DNA of 64,000 bases from Sinohyriopsis cumingii (Eukaryota; Mollusca; Bivalvia; Unionida; Unionidae). Below, one piece after another: positions 11,084 through 19,193 of this stretch (positions within the stretch are counted from its first letter, which is position 1; every line of letters starts with the position of its first letter). The notes below the pieces were generated by a model, which had not been told where the DNA came from, searched no databases, and worked only from the letters and a program-made list of their open reading frames with translations. Where the stretch lies: positions 124,001-188,000 of the forward strand of contig JAPYKE020000280.1 of the NCBI GenBank assembly GCA_028554795.2, written 5' to 3'. The translations under genes and the position numbers were made by a program.

Positions 11084-11734
11084 TTATGAGTAAATTTGAT
11101 CAAGACCGATTCGATATCTACTACGTGGATCATGAAGATTAATCGTGATAAAACCGTGTGGAGTCGCTTGAGCGTGACTGAAGAAATTTTTAAACTTATT
11201 TATATCCATGTCGCCATTGCACCAAGTTTGATGAATATTCCTCAGCGTGTGAGTATCAACGCCATTGAAAACCGATAAAATATTACAATTATCTCTAATA
11301 ACCTTCGGAATTTGCGTATATCGTTGCGTCACGTAAATCACATCGGTGTTCTTGTGTCGGCCACGCGAGAATATCCTAGCTGGGTTAGTTTGCTTATCCA
11401 GCATCACATCATCAAAAACAACAAGATTATTAGTATCGCCGTCTAAACTTTCCACTGATGGAGCCTCATTGATATCCGTTATAAATTCTATCGTGCCATC
11501 CTCAGTTTTATCGCTAAATTCCTTTAGTACTTTATAACATCGCTGATCATCAACGGACGGTGCAACCAAATATAATTTATCCCATTTTAGCCATCTCATT
11601 ATCAAATTTAGCAACAGTTGCGTCTTTCCAGAACCAGATGGTCCAATAATTATCATTCTAATCGAATTTGGTAATGCCTCGGTGTGCTTTACTTGCTCGC
11701 GTTTTTTCGTGGCTGAAAAATCAATTACATTCAT
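11084..11734 (-). CDS. FtsK/HerA-type genome-packaging ATPase (A32-like)
   Basis: A 216-aa protein, a normal size for Polinton/adintovirus packaging ATPases, which pump DNA into the capsid. Walker A is GPSGSGKT (31-38) after the hydrophobic strand MIII. Walker B is LVVFDDV (104-110). A basic FSRGRHKN segment (122-129) and a sensor-like YVTQRY (134-139) followed by IPKVIRDN complete the A32-like pattern. The ATG at 11734 is 14 bp from the divergent ORF at 11749. The gene ends just inside the left inverted repeat. No break is seen. Confidence 0.93.
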   Translation of the reverse strand: MNVIDFSATKKREQVKHTEALPNSIRMIIIGPSGSGKTQLLLNLIMRWLKWDKLYLVAPSVDDQRCYKVLKEFSDKTEDGTIEFITDINEAPSVESLDGDTNNLVVFDDVMLDKQTNPARIFSRGRHKNTDVIYVTQRYTQIPKVIRDNCNILSVFNGVDTHTLRNIHQTWCNGDMDINKFKNFFSHAQATPHGFITINLHDPRSRYRIGLDQIYS

Positions 11735-11748
11735 GTTATTAGAATATT
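11735..11748. promoter_or_regulatory. Divergent intergenic gap, ATPase / DUF5679-like ORF
   Basis: Fourteen AT-rich bases separate two divergent ATGs, so promoters for each gene must overlap the other gene. It is a positional inference only; no motif is identified. Confidence 0.35.
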
Positions 11749-11922
11749 ATGGATTCATATTGTGTTAAGTGTCGCACTCGAACTGTTACGATAAATCCAA
11801 TCGAAGTCGTTACACGCAACAACAGGAATGCAATTAAGGGAGAATGTGAAGTTTGTAAGACAATTAAGTTTAGATTTGTAAAAAAAAAAGTAGAACCGGA
11901 GGAGACATCGCAACCTCCTTAA
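11749..11922 (+). CDS. DUF5679-like small two-CxxC protein
   Basis: A 57-codon ORF. The N-terminus has YCVKC, and GECEVCKT lies about 27 residues later. The spacing and the intervening N-P-x-E-V and K-G-x-C features resemble the DUF5679 zinc-binding domain found in several large DNA viruses and phages. A run of ten A residues near its 3' end sits where the PLA2-like frame opens in -1, so the ORF may be the 5' part of a longer frameshifted product. The ATG at 11749 is the first available. The function of the domain is unknown. Confidence 0.6.
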   Translation: MDSYCVKCRTRTVTINPIEVVTRNNRNAIKGECEVCKTIKFRFVKKKVEPEETSQPP

Positions 11923-12257
11923 CAAATCTGCCTGGAGCTCCCTGGGCGAAATATCCCGGAGAGAAACATTTACCAGGATATAATTACTGCGGACCTGGTA
12001 CAAGGCTAGATATAAGACTTAACGATAATAATCAACCAAATCCTGGCGAGGATCCAGTAAACGCTATCGATAACGCATGCTACTATCACGATCTTGCATA
12101 TCGCAGCGGAGATTTACAACAAAGACATCTCGCTGATATTAAATTAATTCACGCAATAGATGCTATTCCTGATAAAAATTTCAAAGAGAAATTGGCAACT
12201 TGGTTGATAAAAGGAGCAATGAAAGGTAAATTAGTACTAGGTGCTGGTAATTTATAA
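11874..12257 (+). CDS. Parvovirus-type phospholipase A2-like domain, no own ATG before the motif
   Basis: The frame is open from the stop at 11871-11873 to TAA at 12255-12257, 127 codons. It contains the calcium-loop motif YCGPGT (38-43), an Asp-rich stretch with D66, the catalytic HDLAY (72-76) and a downstream Asp (88), the order seen in parvovirus VP1 PLA2 and in PLA2-like genes of adintoviruses, where the enzyme is thought to act on host membranes. No ATG precedes the motif. The frame is -1 relative to the DUF5679-like ORF and they overlap at the A10 run, so frameshifting, a non-AUG start or a sequencing indel are options. The stop overlaps the integrase ATG by one base. Confidence 0.8.
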   Translation: MCKKKSRTGGDIATSLTNLPGAPWAKYPGEKHLPGYNYCGPGTRLDIRLNDNNQPNPGEDPVNAIDNACYYHDLAYRSGDLQQRHLADIKLIHAIDAIPDKNFKEKLATWLIKGAMKGKLVLGAGNL

Positions 12258-13207
12258 TGGAGCAAATATATTATTCTCCGCGAGGATTTTGGCGAGGAAA
12301 ATCAGCAATAGCCAAACTTGCTAAGGCAGCAAAAGTAAAGCAATCTGTCGCTGAATCGTGGCTATCGAGGCAAGCAGTCTGGCAAATTTATCTTCCTCCG
12401 CCTAAGAAAATATCATATGCGAGTTTCTCTGTCAGCGTCCCTAATGAAGTCCATCAGGCTGATCTTATGTTTCTTCCTTACGATACCGTTGACGGAGTTA
12501 CATACAAATATGTTCTGACGGTTGTTGATATTGCAAGTAGGTACAAGGAAGCGGAACCGTTATCGAATAAAACAGCAACAGATATTGCTAAGGCGTTTAG
12601 CGAAATTTATTCACGATCTCCATTAACATGGCCGAAGCTTCTCCAGGTTGATCCAGGTCGAGAATTTCTTGGCGCGGTTACTTCACTGATGAAAAAGAAT
12701 AATGTTAAAATCCGTCGCGGTATTGTAGGTGTTCATCACAATCAAGCTATCGTTGAGAGATTCAATAAAACTCTTGCAGAACGATTATTCGGATATCAGT
12801 ACGCGAGAGAATTTATTCAAGATAAACGATCTCACGATTGGGTAACAAGATTACCTCACGTGATTAATGCGCTAAATAACGAAGTAACACGAACAATATC
12901 AATGAAACCCGCAATTGCAATTACAAAGACAAAAATACCACTAAAGCGAGATTCTACTATTCCACCTGTGCTAGGTAGCGTCACGGTCAGATATTTATAT
13001 AAGGAGGGAGAAGCCGAGGGTGGCAGAAAAAGAGCAACTGATCCAAACTGGAGTGTTACGACACATAAAATATCAGCTGTAACAAGATCATCAGGAAGGC
13101 CAGCGATTTATTTTCTAGATTCACTAGCGCCACAACGCGGATTTACCAAAGAAGAATTACAAATAATACCAAAGGATACTCAATTACCACCATCGTCGTT
13201 AATGTGA
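12257..13207 (+). CDS. Retroviral-type (rve) DDE integrase
   Basis: A 316-aa integrase. The core has D69 (QADLM), D132 (QVDPGREF) and E167 (AIVERFN), with the last two 35 residues apart as in the D,D35E family. The N-terminal part starts YYSPRGFW, typical of Polinton integrases. The C-terminal part (about 238-305) looks like the SH3-like integrase domain ending in F.KEEL. It would insert the linear element and make the 6-bp target duplication. The ATG overlaps the preceding stop. The 3' end overlaps the polymerase-helicase gene tail-to-tail by 28 bp. Confidence 0.95.
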   Translation: MEQIYYSPRGFWRGKSAIAKLAKAAKVKQSVAESWLSRQAVWQIYLPPPKKISYASFSVSVPNEVHQADLMFLPYDTVDGVTYKYVLTVVDIASRYKEAEPLSNKTATDIAKAFSEIYSRSPLTWPKLLQVDPGREFLGAVTSLMKKNNVKIRRGIVGVHHNQAIVERFNKTLAERLFGYQYAREFIQDKRSHDWVTRLPHVINALNNEVTRTISMKPAIAITKTKIPLKRDSTIPPVLGSVTVRYLYKEGEAEGGRKRATDPNWSVTTHKISAVTRSSGRPAIYFLDSLAPQRGFTKEELQIIPKDTQLPPSSLM

Positions 13208-16152
13208 AATTTAATTCTACCTAACTGAGATAATTTTCTTACTCGAGACACGGCCAGATAAACTAAATTTGACCAGGAAATTCTATCATCGACGATCCAG
13301 ACCTGGCCATCTACTGTTAATCCCTGTGATGAATGTATCGTTGCTGCGTATCCGAGTTTCCATGGCGATCTTTCTGCGTTTATTGCATCATTGACAAGAT
13401 TAATATCAACGAAAATAATATCGTTCAAAACTAATATTTTTTCTTCTCCGCACGGCAAAGTAACATTAATATTTTGTTTTCTAGTATCAGCGGGCCTATA
13501 GCATAATGGTACCGGCAACGTTGGAAATTTATCACAATGAAGTTTGAATAATATTTCCTGAATAACATCGCGAACAATTTTTCTGCTAGCAACAATCAGA
13601 TGATCTGGACGCCACAAAGTTAGAAAATTATCCATCGAAGTTTCGTCGATTATTTTTCTCATCACATCGCATTGAAACTTATTAGGTTGCAGCCGAATCA
13701 TTTTTTTAAACTCAGTCAATAAATTATCATTAGATCTATAATCAGCATCAATCTCTTCATAATAATCTACAAAGTTTCTAAGCCACCTGTGAGGAGATTC
13801 ACCATCAATAGGATCAGGTTGCCCATGATCGCCGCACATTATTACTGCAGTATTTTTTTCTTCCAACCAACTTAGGAATGATTTTAGTATAACTAAATTT
13901 ACTGTGCAAATTTCATCAAATATTATAATCTTATTAACGTACTTGTTTCCCATTCGAGCCGGATCCCACAATCCACCACTATATTTGAAATAACTGTGAT
14001 AAGTACAAGAATTAACGCCACGTTGTTTTATTTCTCGCGCTAATCTATGAGTTGGAGTCAACACGATCATATCAGAGTTTGAAAATAAGTTTATTGCTCG
14101 TGTTGTTTTACCACTACCGCCAGGACCATTTAGGTAAACGAATTTGTTTCGTGAAATTGGATCAAACACTGATACTGCTGTTGATACTTCATCGCATTTA
14201 TCTTTATGAAATTTATCGCAATCTTCTACATCCGCGTCCTCACAATAATCTAGAATATCCTCGTTTTTTATTCTCCAGGTTCCCCAAGAACCATCGGTGA
14301 TTAAATTTTCTAATCTGCACTGATATTTCTTATCAATATAAAATGAATCCGTTGCAACCCTTACCGCGATATCAGAAAATTTATTTATCATCGACAGCAA
14401 ATTAATACTCACATAAGCGAGCATTGATGATCTTAAATGAGTATACTGCGCGGATTCTCCATCGAGATAAGTGATCACTGTACCCAATTTTTCTCCATCA
14501 ATAATAATATTTTCTCTGTTGCAAAATATTCCACGAGACACTGTATCAGCAATAATAAAATCCATCTCCGCATCATTGATAAATAACCTAGCGTGGCGAT
14601 GTTTATGATCAACTGATCCTCCTTGAGTAAATTTACCAATTATTTTTCTTCCAATATCTTTCGCGTTCTCACAATCCGTGGGTAACCACACCTCGGTCTG
14701 CTTTCTATACGATATAATCGCTTCACTTACCGTCAATGATATCAACATCGACGAATCCAACATATACCTCAATAATACTGTAGGGACCCATCTTCGCTGA
14801 GATAAATGCCGACCAAACCAAATATAGCAAATCCTATGCAAATTTTCAGCAAGTTCGAATGAAGTAACATGAGCGAATCCGGTCATGACAAAATCAGGTA
14901 ATGGTCCGTTAATTGCCACTCTTGTCATCTCGTTGGTAGGATGGCCAAATTTAACAAAGTAATTTGCACAATCGCCATACCCAAGGAAACTTCCAGGATA
15001 GCATGCGCTCATATCAACGGAAATCATATCTTCGAAATAATACTTGGTATTCCATAATCCTCCATGGCCGTATTCGATACAGCTAAGTTGAATATCATTA
15101 AGAAATTCATTTCTTGTAGGTTTCCACGAATTTCTCTCTCTAGCAGCGTGAGCAGCAACAGACGGAACAGTAAAGCAATTTGTCAGTAACTGATCTGGAT
15201 TTGACGAATACTTCTCCGCGATATTTTTCATCGATTCATGCAATATTTCATCTCGGTAAATATCTCCGCGTGGTAAGATAAATTGATCGTATCTTTCTTC
15301 GCTAGAAAATAACCAAATCGATATTGGATCGGACTTGGCTAATAGTTTGATAAACCTAAACATTGCATCGGAATTGTCTTTCCCAGATTCCACGGGATAA
15401 AACTTAACAACACGATCTCGCGGAAATATCATTACCGACTGACTCCACGCATGTGAATTATGATCAACAATTTCGATTGGTGTTCCTCGAGAATTATACG
15501 GCGATGAATATAATATTTCTCCCGATAGTGTTTTAACCGTAATAGGAAATTTAAGTTTCTTACTTAACGCAGCAACATCATCGATTGATGCGCCATCAGC
15601 AACTGTCTTTGCCCATGAATTAATTTTATCCAATCTCAATTGAGTCAGACCAGATCCGCGACGGGTATTCCTCATATGTTCGATAACTCGCTCAGCTACA
15701 CAATTTATTATCGGAGATTCCCTCATCGCAGGTAGATTTTTCACATCAGGATTATTATTCAGCCGATAAATTCCATAGACAACAGCACTAGAAGGATACG
15801 CCCTAGCATAATAAGGACCATCAATCCCTAATAACAATCCTGGTTTCGAATTTTTATCAAGAACAACATTTTTCTTACCGCCACGTACTGGATCTCGTTT
15901 ATCACGAATAATCCAAATATCATCGGGCATTTGTGCAATAAATTTTATTCCAAAGATAAATCTCTCTTCTTTGTGTGAGTTTTTTATATGTTCGATTATC
16001 TTCTTCGCTCGCTCCAAATTCATCGTAGCATCAACAAAGTTAGTTTTCCATGTCGACCAAACATGAATCGCTCCATCATCAAAGAATTCCTTCTTCGCAC
16101 TATCAACTTCAGGAATGATATATTCTGCCTCATCAAGATCAAATAAATCCAT
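13180..16152 (-). CDS. Family-B DNA polymerase palm fused to SF1 (RecD/Pif1-like) helicase
   Basis: A 990-aa replication protein. Polymerase motif A is SVDMSACYPGSF (D380). A motif-B-like segment is RKIIGKFTQGG (502-512). Motif C is VATDSFYID (D602): the first Asp of the usual D-T-D is Ala and the second, catalytic one is kept. No clear 3'-5' exonuclease or protein-priming insertions are seen. The helicase follows: Walker A GPGGSGKTT (676-684), IIIFDEI (742-748), GDHGQ (774-778), the motif V-like HSSQGLTVD (940-948) and the motif VI-like YLAVSRVR (965-972). Residues 145-250 form a further conserved-looking module of unknown role. It would copy and unwind the element. I recall similar uncharacterised proteins in fungal and invertebrate genomes; a search must confirm this. 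Confidence 0.85.
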   Translation of the reverse strand: MDLFDLDEAEYIIPEVDSAKKEFFDDGAIHVWSTWKTNFVDATMNLERAKKIIEHIKNSHKEERFIFGIKFIAQMPDDIWIIRDKRDPVRGGKKNVVLDKNSKPGLLLGIDGPYYARAYPSSAVVYGIYRLNNNPDVKNLPAMRESPIINCVAERVIEHMRNTRRGSGLTQLRLDKINSWAKTVADGASIDDVAALSKKLKFPITVKTLSGEILYSSPYNSRGTPIEIVDHNSHAWSQSVMIFPRDRVVKFYPVESGKDNSDAMFRFIKLLAKSDPISIWLFSSEERYDQFILPRGDIYRDEILHESMKNIAEKYSSNPDQLLTNCFTVPSVAAHAARERNSWKPTRNEFLNDIQLSCIEYGHGGLWNTKYYFEDMISVDMSACYPGSFLGYGDCANYFVKFGHPTNEMTRVAINGPLPDFVMTGFAHVTSFELAENLHRICYIWFGRHLSQRRWVPTVLLRYMLDSSMLISLTVSEAIISYRKQTEVWLPTDCENAKDIGRKIIGKFTQGGSVDHKHRHARLFINDAEMDFIIADTVSRGIFCNRENIIIDGEKLGTVITYLDGESAQYTHLRSSMLAYVSINLLSMINKFSDIAVRVATDSFYIDKKYQCRLENLITDGSWGTWRIKNEDILDYCEDADVEDCDKFHKDKCDEVSTAVSVFDPISRNKFVYLNGPGGSGKTTRAINLFSNSDMIVLTPTHRLAREIKQRGVNSCTYHSYFKYSGGLWDPARMGNKYVNKIIIFDEICTVNLVILKSFLSWLEEKNTAVIMCGDHGQPDPIDGESPHRWLRNFVDYYEEIDADYRSNDNLLTEFKKMIRLQPNKFQCDVMRKIIDETSMDNFLTLWRPDHLIVASRKIVRDVIQEILFKLHCDKFPTLPVPLCYRPADTRKQNINVTLPCGEEKILVLNDIIFVDINLVNDAINAERSPWKLGYAATIHSSQGLTVDGQVWIVDDRISWSNLVYLAVSRVRKLSQLGRIKFHINDDGGN

Positions 16153-16182
16153 TATTATATTTTAGACAAATATCTAAATATA
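16153..16182. promoter_or_regulatory. Candidate bidirectional promoter with an inverted TATA-like repeat
   Basis: The 30-bp gap between divergent ATGs holds an imperfect palindrome, TATATTTTAGA at 16156-16166 and TCTAAATATA at 16173-16182 with a 6-bp loop. It presents a TATA-like sequence to both the polymerase-helicase and zinc-protein genes. Related TCTAAAT/TTTAGAT sequences occur upstream of other element genes. Confidence 0.45.
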
Positions 16183-16533
16183 ATGAAGCAATGCGCGTGG
16201 ATAACAGTTGGATCAACAAAATCATGTAACAAATCCTGCAGAGGTGAATATTGTGGCGCTCATATATACGAAATTCGACGAGGTAACAAAGGACCACAGC
16301 GATGTTTAGTTTGCCAAGTTGGCATTCGAGGAAGGACTCGATTATGTTTCTCCTGTGGAGGGAAAAAATATCGTGAGTTACGGAGATATTATGAAAAAAG
16401 ATCCTCCTCGGTAATAAAATGCGAAGAAGATTATATTAATCGTTTCAAAGCAAATTTCGATTTAAACAAAGAGAATATCATATATGGAAATGAAATCAGC
16501 GATTCCCACAATGAAAATCACATGCGAGTATAA
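16183..16533 (+). CDS. Cys-rich zinc-binding protein
   Basis: A 116-aa protein with two metal-binding groups: C4, C15, C19, C24 and H27, then CxxC at 41-44 and CxxC at 55-58, ten residues apart, followed by a very basic KKYRELRRYYEKR segment. The second group resembles a zinc ribbon, so DNA or RNA binding is plausible. It is divergent from the polymerase-helicase gene and overlaps the HNH gene by 50 bp. I cannot assign a named family. Being paired with the replication gene, it may be an early regulator or replication accessory, which is inference. Confidence 0.75.
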   Translation: MKQCAWITVGSTKSCNKSCRGEYCGAHIYEIRRGNKGPQRCLVCQVGIRGRTRLCFSCGGKKYRELRRYYEKRSSSVIKCEEDYINRFKANFDLNKENIIYGNEISDSHNENHMRV

Positions 16534-17056
16534 ATCGCATCCCATCATCGAAGGTTACGAAGCATCTGAGGATGGTAATGTCAGAAACATCAAAACAAAG
16601 AAACGTGTTGGTAGTATTTGTAATTCGGGATATCTCAAATTTACAGTCTATAAAAGAAATGAAAGAACAGAATGTTATTCGAATCATAGATTTGTGTTCG
16701 AATGCTACAAAGGACCAATAGAGATCGGACTTGTTATCGACCACATTGACGGTAATAAACTTAACAATAAACTTTCCAATCTGCGCGCGGTAACCCAGAG
16801 TGAAAATTCAAGATTTGGTAATAACCGTGGATTTCCTAATTATTCGAGGACTGTTAAATCAGTGAATCAAGCAACAGGTGAGGAAATCGCGTTTACATCG
16901 ATGTCTGCAGCAGCAAAATATTTCGTTATTGACTCGCATTCAGTAAAACGAGTGGCAGAAGGAAAATACAACGCAACATTTTCTTATGATGCTGATTCGT
17001 GGATCAAATTCTCCTATGTACCAATAATATTTGATTCAGAGAGTGACGAAGAATAA
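16484..17056 (+). CDS. HNH homing-type endonuclease (NUMOD4-HNH-NUMOD1 layout)
   Basis: A 190-aa protein. Residues about 18-60 (YEASEDGNVRN...GY.KF.VYK) resemble NUMOD4. The HNH core has H68 (NHRFVFE), VIDHIDGNKLNN (84-95) and LSNLRAVTQSEN (97-108), the classic HNH_3 pattern. The C-terminal part (about 131-178) resembles the NUMOD1 DNA-binding repeat. Such free-standing nucleases spread as selfish genes in phages, organelles and giant viruses. The start overlaps the preceding ORF in another frame. There is no intron or intein around it. It may cut element-free copies, or may serve the element's own DNA processing. Confidence 0.88.
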   Translation: MEMKSAIPTMKITCEYKSHPIIEGYEASEDGNVRNIKTKKRVGSICNSGYLKFTVYKRNERTECYSNHRFVFECYKGPIEIGLVIDHIDGNKLNNKLSNLRAVTQSENSRFGNNRGFPNYSRTVKSVNQATGEEIAFTSMSAAAKYFVIDSHSVKRVAEGKYNATFSYDADSWIKFSYVPIIFDSESDEE

Positions 17057-17197
17057 TTGAATATCTCCGCAAAACAAAAAAAAAAGATTAATTTTGAAAT
17101 TTTCCCTGGATTTTATTTATTTTTTTCGCCCATTTTTCCCACGGAGACAGATTTGGAAAATCTCACTTGCGATTTAAAAATCAAGAATCAGAGATTC
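17057..17197. other. Convergent intergenic gap
   Basis: About 140 AT-rich bases separate the tails of the HNH and penton-like genes. A site for transcription termination is expected here, but no AATAAA is seen. Confidence 0.3.
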
Positions 17198-18748
17198 TCA
17201 CGATTTCACCAAAAGATTGATACTCACAGTTTCTCCTCGTATATCAAGTAAATTTCCTTTCTGATCCGTTAATTTGAAATTTATTCTTGACAAAAATCGA
17301 TTATGACATCGCAGGTAAAACGGATTCATTGGCTCTTTGATTATCAAATAACCGGGAGATGCGCTAGGTGAAAATGAATACAATACAAATCCCTGATTCG
17401 CTTGATTCGACACTGACGAATCAACATTATAGCTACCCTCGACAACATCCGCGTGAAGATAAATCGCGATAACATCCGTTATATTAACGATACCCGGCGA
17501 GATATGTCGTCCAAGTTTGGAAGGATCATTGTTGTGTTTAAGAATCAATTCTGAATATATTTTTTTGGTCCATGAAGCATGTAATTTTGGAAATAAATCA
17601 TCAATGGTATCAGTGACGGATTTTCTCATCGCATCAAAATCAGAATTGGGAAATTTGAAATCTGGCAGTGTTTCCTCGGTTAATTCAAATACTCTCATGA
17701 ATTTTTGTTTTTCACCCGAGTTCTTGATCAACTCGAATTTGCTAATAGGAAGAACATAGTCGGCAATTGATATATCGTCGACTATCGCCCGAATAAACAT
17801 ATCATGATAATATTCAATATCATTCGCAAGTTGATTTAAAATCTTCACGTGCTTTATAATTTCGCTACATGAACCAGATTTATTTAGGATGCATTCATGA
17901 AATGATCCTCGCAATAAATTTAATTGTAATTCGTGTTCTTGAATAAACTCGTCTAGAGTTCTTCTTACCAAGATACCGTCTATGGGGGTTATTATCCTGT
18001 TAATGTGGGTAGCGTCGAAGATTTTCACATCTGGGGGGATTTTAGGAAGAGGCAGCCATGAGAGAATTCTTTCGTTAATAAAAGTGAAAGCGAACATTAC
18101 CAGGTTAAATTTGTGGTTATTCATGAGATTGATGGCGCTGTGGATCAGAGGTTTGTGTTTGATATCTCCATACCATCCTTCGTCGGTTGTAAAATCTTCC
18201 TTTTTTGGTTCCGGTATTTCTGGAAGGGTTTCATCATACCAACCTGGAATAATAACATCCGATTTCTTTGGTTCTGCTAGAGGTGCAACCTCGGGCCAAC
18301 CTAATACGGTTCTAATCGACGATTGGTAAATATCAACAATATACGGCGATTTTACTTCGATGATCGATGACAATGTTGGATCATGTGAAGATATCTTTAT
18401 TCCCGGAGTAGCATCGCCGGTTAAATTTGATATTCTAGTGGTAAACTCATTATTCAGCTGATCAATTTCGTAACTGCCCGTTGGTATACCAACAACGATC
18501 CAATCCGGCGTTCCATCGGGTTTATTCTTATTTGCAAAAACTAGTGAATTATTTGACATCAAATTACCGAATGATTTTGATCTAACATTAGGCCAGCTGT
18601 TGTAGACACGCAACTGTGTTAATGCAATTTCGCTAACGTTAATTGGTGTTGAGAAATTAATGCTAAACTCTGGTTTCGTTGAACTTAGCGATATTAACGT
18701 TGTTGTTGGCGGTGTCGTGTTTGTCACGATCTTGGCTAACTCGGACAT
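17198..18748 (-). CDS. Penton-like / minor capsid structural protein
   Basis: A 516-aa protein. The N-terminal part has INVSEIALTQLRVYNSWPN (YNSWPN at 49-54) and then GSYEIDQLNNEF. The C-terminal part (454-516) has LYSFSPSASPGY, then an FLSRINFKLTDQ.G..LDIRGE strand pattern. These paired end motifs resemble a structural protein family of adintoviruses and arthropod Polintons, generally considered a penton or minor capsid component. Between them is a long central region (about 180-430) without recognised domains, which looks like an insertion for this family. The start overlaps the membrane-protein gene by 86 bp. Confidence 0.7.
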   Translation of the reverse strand: MSELAKIVTNTTPPTTTLISLSSTKPEFSINFSTPINVSEIALTQLRVYNSWPNVRSKSFGNLMSNNSLVFANKNKPDGTPDWIVVGIPTGSYEIDQLNNEFTTRISNLTGDATPGIKISSHDPTLSSIIEVKSPYIVDIYQSSIRTVLGWPEVAPLAEPKKSDVIIPGWYDETLPEIPEPKKEDFTTDEGWYGDIKHKPLIHSAINLMNNHKFNLVMFAFTFINERILSWLPLPKIPPDVKIFDATHINRIITPIDGILVRRTLDEFIQEHELQLNLLRGSFHECILNKSGSCSEIIKHVKILNQLANDIEYYHDMFIRAIVDDISIADYVLPISKFELIKNSGEKQKFMRVFELTEETLPDFKFPNSDFDAMRKSVTDTIDDLFPKLHASWTKKIYSELILKHNNDPSKLGRHISPGIVNITDVIAIYLHADVVEGSYNVDSSVSNQANQGFVLYSFSPSASPGYLIIKEPMNPFYLRCHNRFLSRINFKLTDQKGNLLDIRGETVSINLLVKS

Positions 18749-19193
18749 TATTAATATTCATTTGTTCAATCTCCGAGTAAATACTAATCATTGAAGAAAA
18801 TTCTAGATCGGATATAATACCATCGTTGAGACTTTCAGAAAGTAACAATGATAACTTCGAGTACGCGTCACTAACTTTAGTTAGTTTACTTTTGTACGAA
18901 GATAACTTTTCACTTGTGCACGATGATATTTTTTTCGCGATGATATTAAGAACACCCGCGATTGCTGTTGTTGACGAGATTATTATTGTTGCAACGATTG
19001 GCGCGATTACTGTTACCGCGGATAAAACAATACCCGCACCAGCTACTATAGCAGATACCGCGTACACGGCAACATCAATGATATTTAATCTGCGCTGGTA
19101 TTTATTTATTTTTATCTGATACTCATCTATTTGTTTTTTTAGTGAATCCTGCCACAAACGCGCCTGATTATAACGATAATTCGATGCGTTCAT
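18663..19193 (-). CDS. Membrane protein with coiled-coil N-terminus
   Basis: A 176-aa protein. Residues 10-38 form a charged, heptad-like helix. Residues about 40-87 are a hydrophobic double segment (AVYAVSAIVAGAGIVLSAV, then APIVATIIISSTTAIAGVL), a probable two-helix membrane hairpin. A Lys/Ser-rich helical tail follows. The family is not recognised. Position between fibre and penton-like genes suggests a virion or membrane-fusion-related role, which is inference from context only. Confidence 0.7.
   Translation of the reverse strand: MNASNYRYNQARLWQDSLKKQIDEYQIKINKYQRRLNIIDVAVYAVSAIVAGAGIVLSAVTVIAPIVATIIISSTTAIAGVLNIIAKKISSCTSEKLSSYKSKLTKVSDAYSKLSLLLSESLNDGIISDLEFSSMISIYSEIEQMNINNVRVSQDRDKHDTANNNVNIAKFNETRV

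Noticed and set aside
10945-11133. Frames inside the terminal inverted repeats (also 25249-25449)
   Set aside because: They read through homopolymer runs of the inverted repeats and overlap real genes; no supported protein.
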